Shown here: piece by piece, positions 6,348 to 10,829 of the stretch
Layout of the letters: every line of letters begins with the position of its first letter
How positions within the stretch are numbered: position 1 is the first letter of the stretch
Source: an uncultured Prevotellaceae bacterium
GTDB taxonomy: Bacteria > Bacteroidota > Bacteroidia > Bacteroidales > Bacteroidaceae
Direction of reading: 5' to 3'
DNA: 10,829 nucleotides
NCBI GenBank assembly: GCA_946406585.1
Contig: CAMJLI010000058.1
Location: 1-10,829, forward strand
The notes under the pieces: model-generated
The model's input: the letters and a program-made list of their open reading frames with translations, nothing else
Told to the model about the DNA's origin: nothing
The model's database searches: none
Position numbers and translations under genes: made by a program

Positions 6348-6425
6348 GGGCATGCAACTGCTATGCCGTCATTATTGTAAATCAGAGCCAAGCGATAAAA
6401 AACCTAATTACAAACCAACTATATC

Positions 6426-8870
6426 ATGACCAACAAGAAATACGGACATTTCGATGATGCGAACAGGGAATACGTCATCACCGACCCACAGACCCCGTGG
6501 CCTTGGATCAATTACCTGGGCAACGAAGATTTCTTTTCTCTCATCAGCAACACTGCCGGTGGCTATTCATTTTACAAGGATGCCAAGTTCCGCCGCCTGA
6601 CACGCTATCGCTACAACAATGTGCCAATGGACAACGGAGGCAGATATTTCTACATCAAGGATGGCGACACGGTGTGGAATCCCGGTTGGAAACCATGCAA
6701 GACCCCACTCGACTTCTATGAGTGCCGTCATGGCATGAGCTACACCCGCATCACATCGAGGAAAGATGGGATAGAAGCCAGCGTGCTGTTCTTCGTACCG
6801 CTGAAGAGCTGGTGTGAAGTGCAAAAGCTGACATTAAGCAACACCACCGATAAGCCACGCAAGCTAAAACTATTCTCGTTCGAGGAATGGTGCCTTTGGA
6901 ATGCCGCCACCGACATGGAGAACTTCCAGCGCAACTTCTCCACTGGCGAAGTGGAAATAGAAGGTTCGGTAATCTATCACAAGACAGAATACCGCGAGCG
7001 CCGCAACCACTATGCCTTCTACAGCGTCAACACCCCCATCGATGGTTATGACACCGACCGTGAAACCTTCGTGGGTCTCTACAATGGCTTCGAAGCTCCC
7101 GATGCCGTAATGGAAGGCAAGCCACGCAACAGTCACGCCCATGGCTGGAGCCCCATAGCCTCACATTATATGGAAGTGGAGCTCCAACCTGGCGAGAGCC
7201 GCGACTTCATCTTTGTTTTGGGATATGTGGAAAACGAACAGGATGAGAAGTTCGTTGCCCCACAAGTAATCAACAAGGCCAAGGCCAAGGCAGCCATTGC
7301 ACAATACGACACCACGGAGAAAGTGGATGCCGCGTTTGAACAGCTCCATGAGTATTGGGACAGTCTGCTTGACATCTTCGTAGCCGACACCGGCAACGAC
7401 AAGCTCGACCGCATGGTGAACATCTGGAACCAGTATCAATGCATGGTGACCTTCAACATGTCGCGCTCGGCATCATTCTTTGAGAGCGGCATAGGCAGAG
7501 GCATGGGCTTCCGTGATTCCAACCAAGACCTTGTAGGATTCGTGCACCAGATACCCGAAAGGGCTCGACAGCGCATCATCGACATCGCCTCCACCCAATT
7601 CCCCGACGGAGGGTGCTACCATCAATACCAGCCATTGACGAAACGAGGCAACAATGACATCGGCGGCGGCTTCAACGACGACCCCTGCTGGCTCATCTTC
7701 GGCACCGTGGCCTACATCAAGGAGACAGGCGACTTCACCATCCTTGACGAGCCAGTGCCTTTCGACAACCAACCCGGTTCGGAAGTTCCACTCATGGAAC
7801 ACCTGCGAGTGTCATTCGACCATGTGGTGAACAACCTCGGTCCTCACAAATTGCCACTTATCGGACGCGCCGACTGGAACGACTGCCTCAACTTGAATTG
7901 TTTCTCATGGGATCCAAACGAATCATTCCAAACCACAGAAAACAAGACTGAAGGCTCGAAGGCGGAAAGTCTGATGATTGCCGGACTATTCGTAGTGACA
8001 GGCAAAGAGTATGCCGCCCTCTGCCGCAGGATAGGCAAAGAAGAAGAGGCCACCCGTGCAGAGAAGCATGTAGAAGAAATGGAAGATGCCGTGAAACGCG
8101 ATGGCTGGGATGGAGAATGGTATCTCCGCGCCTACGACTATTACGGCAGGAAGATAGGTTCCAAGGAAAACGAAGAAGCCAAGATCTTCATTGAGAGTCA
8201 GGGATGGTGCACGATGGCCGGCATTGGTGCCGACGAGGGCATGGTGTCACAGTCGCTCGACTCTGTGAAGAAATACTTGGAATGCGAACACGGCATAGTG
8301 CTCAACAATCCTGCATTCACAAAATACATATACGAATACGGAGAGATAAGCAGCTATCCTGAAGGCTACAAGGAGAATGCTGGCATCTTCTGCCACAACA
8401 ACCCATGGGTGATAATCGGCGAGACATTGGCAGGCCGTGGCGATGACGCATGGAGTCACTATCGCAAGATATTGCCAAGCTATGTGGAAGAAAAATACAG
8501 CACCCTCCACAAGGTAGAGCCTTATGTGAATTGCCAGATGGTGGCTGGCAAGGATGCCGCCCGTCCCGGTGAGGGCAAGAACAGCTGGCTGACTGGCACA
8601 GCGGCATGGATGTGGCTCACTGTGAGCCAGTACATCCTCGGCATCAAGCCCGATTACGACGGTCTGCTCATCGACCCTTGCGTGCCTGTCACAGCCTTGG
8701 ACTATTCAGTGAAGCGCAAGTTCCGCGATGCAGAATACCGCATCCGCATCCGCAATCCCAAAGGCATCAACCGCGGAGTGGAAAGCGTGGAAGTGGATGG
8801 CACACTGATAGAGGGCAATGTCATACCTTACACCCCGGGCAGCCATGAAGTAATAGTAATCATGGGATAA
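6426..8870 (+). CDS. GH94 cellobiose phosphorylase-type enzyme
   Basis: An 814-residue glycoside phosphorylase without signal peptide, hence cytosolic. It should catalyse cellobiose + phosphate to alpha-glucose 1-phosphate + glucose, saving one ATP per disaccharide. Its start ([43 protein letters not shown]) is the cellobiose-phosphorylase type rather than chitobiose phosphorylase. Layout: N-terminal beta-sandwich (about 1-290), helical linker (about 295-330), (alpha/alpha)6 catalytic barrel (about 335-735), C-terminal beta-sheet domain. The general acid is expected at Asp483 in [10 protein letters not shown]; the phosphate-binding region shows His657 in FCHNNPW and Thr723-Gly-Thr725 in SWLTGTAAW. 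Length equals characterised cellobiose phosphorylases (about 810-830). There is no SusC/SusD pair, sugar permease or sensor in the window, so cellobiose must enter by genes elsewhere. The gene has a consensus promoter and a 90-base leader, divergent from the synthetase gene. Family is firm; activity on cellobiose rather than a related beta-glucobiose is likely, not proven. Confidence 0.93.
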   Translation: MTNKKYGHFDDANREYVITDPQTPWPWINYLGNEDFFSLISNTAGGYSFYKDAKFRRLTRYRYNNVPMDNGGRYFYIKDGDTVWNPGWKPCKTPLDFYECRHGMSYTRITSRKDGIEASVLFFVPLKSWCEVQKLTLSNTTDKPRKLKLFSFEEWCLWNAATDMENFQRNFSTGEVEIEGSVIYHKTEYRERRNHYAFYSVNTPIDGYDTDRETFVGLYNGFEAPDAVMEGKPRNSHAHGWSPIASHYMEVELQPGESRDFIFVLGYVENEQDEKFVAPQVINKAKAKAAIAQYDTTEKVDAAFEQLHEYWDSLLDIFVADTGNDKLDRMVNIWNQYQCMVTFNMSRSASFFESGIGRGMGFRDSNQDLVGFVHQIPERARQRIIDIASTQFPDGGCYHQYQPLTKRGNNDIGGGFNDDPCWLIFGTVAYIKETGDFTILDEPVPFDNQPGSEVPLMEHLRVSFDHVVNNLGPHKLPLIGRADWNDCLNLNCFSWDPNESFQTTENKTEGSKAESLMIAGLFVVTGKEYAALCRRIGKEEEATRAEKHVEEMEDAVKRDGWDGEWYLRAYDYYGRKIGSKENEEAKIFIESQGWCTMAGIGADEGMVSQSLDSVKKYLECEHGIVLNNPAFTKYIYEYGEISSYPEGYKENAGIFCHNNPWVIIGETLAGRGDDAWSHYRKILPSYVEEKYSTLHKVEPYVNCQMVAGKDAARPGEGKNSWLTGTAAWMWLTVSQYILGIKPDYDGLLIDPCVPVTALDYSVKRKFRDAEYRIRIRNPKGINRGVESVEVDGTLIEGNVIPYTPGSHEVIVIMG

Positions 8871-8898
8871 CCCCCGCTGCTGTCCGGATGGACAAGCT

Positions 8899-8959
8899 AC
8901 GGCCTGAAAAGTCAACAAACATATTGTATTGAATATGGCATATTGACTTTTCAGGCCGT
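8899..8959. terminator. Long two-tier hairpin between convergent genes, probable bidirectional terminator
   Basis: ACGGCCTGAAAAGTCAA (8899-8915) is the perfect reverse complement of 8943-8959, a 17-base stem. The 27-base loop holds a second stem, CATATT (8920-8925) with AATATG (8932-8937). Rightward, the stem is followed by TTTCTTT; leftward there is no clear T run, so termination may be weaker on that strand. It lies in the 127-base gap between the stops of the GH94 and double-esterase genes. Intergenic repeat or RNA-stabilising element is an alternative. Confidence 0.7.
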
Positions 8960-8997
8960 TTCTTTGCAGAAGTGTCTTTTAACCTGCTGAGATTGTA

Positions 8998-10785
8998 TTA
9001 TTTCATCATGTCAATCAAGGCATTCTTCTCCACAGTCCAGTCCTTTCTCTTGGACAGTTCGCAAGCCTTCCCCTGAAACATCTTGGCAGCTTTCTTGTCA
9101 CCTTTCAACTGCCAGTCGAGCCATGCCAGGGCAACCACAGAGAACTCGCCACCGTGTGCCTCGCGGTAGGTTCCGCCATGTCCCACAGGGAAGTTGGCAG
9201 CCAATGCCGGCACATGTTTGATGCGATGGAAGTCATCCATGCCGTTCTCGTAGGCGATGTCTTTCTCCCCGCCGAGGATGTAGATGATGGATGAGTGGAT
9301 TTCATTGAGTTTCGACTTCGGTGGCATCGGCATGCCTCCCACTGCACTACCCGCATTCTGTTGGTTGAAGAGTCCGCTATTGCAAATCATGAGGGTTTTG
9401 ATGCGTTGGTCGGCGCAGTTGAAGAGTGTCTGCAATCCACCACATGACATTCCAGCCACACAGATGTTCTTCACATCGATTTTCTGATAATAAGGGGATT
9501 TGGGGTCTGCGTTCTGTGCGATTACCCAGTCGATGGACTCTATCTGCTGCTCCGTCCTGGACATGGGGCCTCTGAAAGGCTTCTCGTCCATAGGGATGAA
9601 TCCCGTGGCCACCACGATGTATCCATAAGAAGCTATCTCGTTGAGGAACTTGTAGTGCTCCCAGGGAGAGTTGGTGCAAGCACCATTGCCCCACACAAGC
9701 ACTGGCAGCTGTTTTTTCGCGCTGAAAGCCGAGAGGTCCTGCGGCACAAACACCGTATGCTCGCTCAGCGATGCCTCCTCTTTCATGACGGCCTTGAACG
9801 GGCCGGTGCCGCCTTCTTCCACGATACGCGACTTCGGTCCTCTTGCAGCATTGAGGAAGTTGACCATCTTCTGCAGGTTCTCTTCAGAGTACATTCCCAT
9901 GCCATGTCCACCCTCCGGCACAAAGGTTGCCTCGGTCTTCACCCCAGCAGCAGTGAGTGTCTCAAAGAACTCCTTGCCTTGGCAGCAAGGCACCACGTTG
10001 TCCTTCTCTCCATGGAAGATGATGATTGGCGGGTCGTTTTTGTCCACATAAGTGGTGGCGCTTAGACTGCGATATTTGTCAGGATTCTGCGACAGTTTGG
10101 AATTGAGCAACTTGTCCTCCGGACTGTCAGCCCCCATCTGCATGTGGTCGCCACAATCCATGTTGGTGAGGTCGATAGGTCCCGACCAGTCGCAGGCGGC
10201 ATTTACGGCACTGCTCTCGCGGGTGTATTTACCGAGTTGTCCTTCCAAGTCGATGTTGACGGTGCCCACAGTTGCGGTCTTCTGCCCACTGGTTGTGGCG
10301 GTGACCGACGAGAGGTGGCCTCCAGAGGAGAATCCGCTAGTGGCTATGAAGGACGTGTCGAACTTGTATTTGCTGGCCTCACCACGCACGAAACGCACGA
10401 CAGCCTTGATGTCATGAAGTTGTGCCGGCCATTCCGCATCCATGCTGGAACGGTGGTTGGGGCACACCACGGCATATCCTGCATCGAGCAAAGCCTTGAC
10501 GATGGTGCCAATGTCTGCCATTTTCTTGCTGTTGTTGCTGAACCATGCACTGCCATAAATGTGTATTACCACGGGATAGGACGCCTTCTCCACTTTTGGC
10601 AAGTAGATGTCGCAGGTGTGATAAGCCTGGTCATCACCGGCATAGTTGACATCCTCCCATTTCTGCGAGGTTTCGAGGTTCACTTCCCTTTGAAAGCCAC
10701 CGAAACCGCCGAAGCCTCCTTGCGGCTGTGCCATCATTGTCGCCGTGGCACATAGCATCAATGCTGAAAGCAAATATTTTCTCAT
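8998..10785 (-). CDS. Secreted protein with two alpha/beta-hydrolase domains (feruloyl/acetyl esterase-like)
   Basis: A 595-residue exported protein. A signal peptide covers about 1-19 (MRKYLLSALMLCATATMMA), with no lipobox cysteine at the cleavage site. Mature residues 22-33 are a Gly/Phe stretch with GGF three times. Domain 1 (about 40-315) resembles BD-FAE-type feruloyl/acetylxylan esterases: oxyanion segment HIYGSAW (75-81), Ser153 in GFSSGGH, Asp262 in HGEKDNVVP, His294 in EGGHGMG. Domain 2 (about 328-570) is a second alpha/beta hydrolase nearer the chlorophyllase/PETase-like or dienelactone-hydrolase-like group: VWGNGACTNSPW (364-375), Ser447 in AGMSCGG, Asp509 in GGEKDIAY, His536 in PVGHGGTY. 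Both triads appear complete, so two ester-cleaving activities in one chain are likely; substrates are inferred to be acyl groups on plant cell-wall polysaccharides. The ATG at 10785 is chosen because the signal peptide follows directly. The A/T-rich upstream sequence to the window edge shows no clear TAnnTTTG, so its promoter may lie outside. Confidence 0.87.
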   Translation of the reverse strand: MRKYLLSALMLCATATMMAQPQGGFGGFGGFQREVNLETSQKWEDVNYAGDDQAYHTCDIYLPKVEKASYPVVIHIYGSAWFSNNSKKMADIGTIVKALLDAGYAVVCPNHRSSMDAEWPAQLHDIKAVVRFVRGEASKYKFDTSFIATSGFSSGGHLSSVTATTSGQKTATVGTVNIDLEGQLGKYTRESSAVNAACDWSGPIDLTNMDCGDHMQMGADSPEDKLLNSKLSQNPDKYRSLSATTYVDKNDPPIIIFHGEKDNVVPCCQGKEFFETLTAAGVKTEATFVPEGGHGMGMYSEENLQKMVNFLNAARGPKSRIVEEGGTGPFKAVMKEEASLSEHTVFVPQDLSAFSAKKQLPVLVWGNGACTNSPWEHYKFLNEIASYGYIVVATGFIPMDEKPFRGPMSRTEQQIESIDWVIAQNADPKSPYYQKIDVKNICVAGMSCGGLQTLFNCADQRIKTLMICNSGLFNQQNAGSAVGGMPMPPKSKLNEIHSSIIYILGGEKDIAYENGMDDFHRIKHVPALAANFPVGHGGTYREAHGGEFSVVALAWLDWQLKGDKKAAKMFQGKACELSKRKDWTVEKNALIDMMK

Positions 10786-10829
10786 GTTCTTTAGATTTTA
10801 TGGATTCTTATTTGATTATCATTTTCCTT

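Noticed and set aside
6426..8870. Chitobiose phosphorylase or cyclic beta-glucan synthase (other GH94 types)
   Set aside because: The N-terminal motifs match cellobiose phosphorylase, and the length is far below the giant cyclic glucan synthases.
8881..8894. Small hairpin TGTCC-GGAT-GGACA after the GH94 gene
   Set aside because: A five-pair stem without a T run is common by chance; the long hairpin next to it is the credible structure.

Overview
The window looks like a chromosomal segment from a Bacteroidales bacterium, most likely Prevotellaceae (Prevotella/Segatella-like). Three things support this. The protein families have a Bacteroidetes flavour: Bacteroidales-type glutamine synthetase and multi-domain secreted carbohydrate esterases. 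The promoters match the Bacteroidetes consensus TTTG-N~20-TAnnTTTG, with two exact examples. Start codons are preceded by A/T-rich leaders without a Shine-Dalgarno sequence. The genus is an inference from memory of the families, not a search result. No tRNA, rRNA, CRISPR, insertion sequence or phage gene was found.

Layout. Positions 1-106 hold a C-free, purine-rich degenerate tandem repeat followed by an A-rich leader. From 107 to 3070 (+) lies a tight three-gene unit: a Bcp/PrxQ-type thiol peroxidase, a YjbQ/UPF0047 protein overlapping it by 4 bases, and a single-chain ADP-forming acyl-CoA (acetyl-CoA) synthetase. A near-perfect bidirectional intrinsic terminator (3081-3125) separates it from a convergent gene (3141-4583, -) for a secreted two-domain esterase (alpha/beta hydrolase plus SGNH hydrolase) with its own promoter. 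Upstream of that, on the same strand, is a divergent type-I-like glutamine synthetase (4715-6214, -). A 211-base divergent intergenic region carries two exact-consensus promoters and a 13-base perfect inverted repeat, one copy at the 5' end of each predicted transcript. It drives the synthetase leftward and a GH94 cellobiose-phosphorylase-type enzyme (6426-8870, +) rightward. A long hairpin (8899-8959) lies between the phosphorylase and a convergent gene (8998-10785, -) for a secreted protein with two alpha/beta-hydrolase domains, each with a full catalytic triad.

How the genes may work together. The two exported esterases plausibly remove acetyl or feruloyl groups from plant cell-wall polysaccharide. 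The cytosolic phosphorylase splits cellobiose into glucose 1-phosphate and glucose. The ADP-forming synthetase interconverts acetyl-CoA and acetate with ATP formation. The shared operator-like repeat suggests that disaccharide phosphorolysis and the glutamine-synthetase-like enzyme are co-regulated. These links are inferences. The most unusual signals are the inverted repeat, the synthetase's missing Asp50-like residue and adenylylation Tyr, the two double-domain esterases, and the CxxC in the YjbQ active-site loop. I found no clear multi-gene system that is wholly new.
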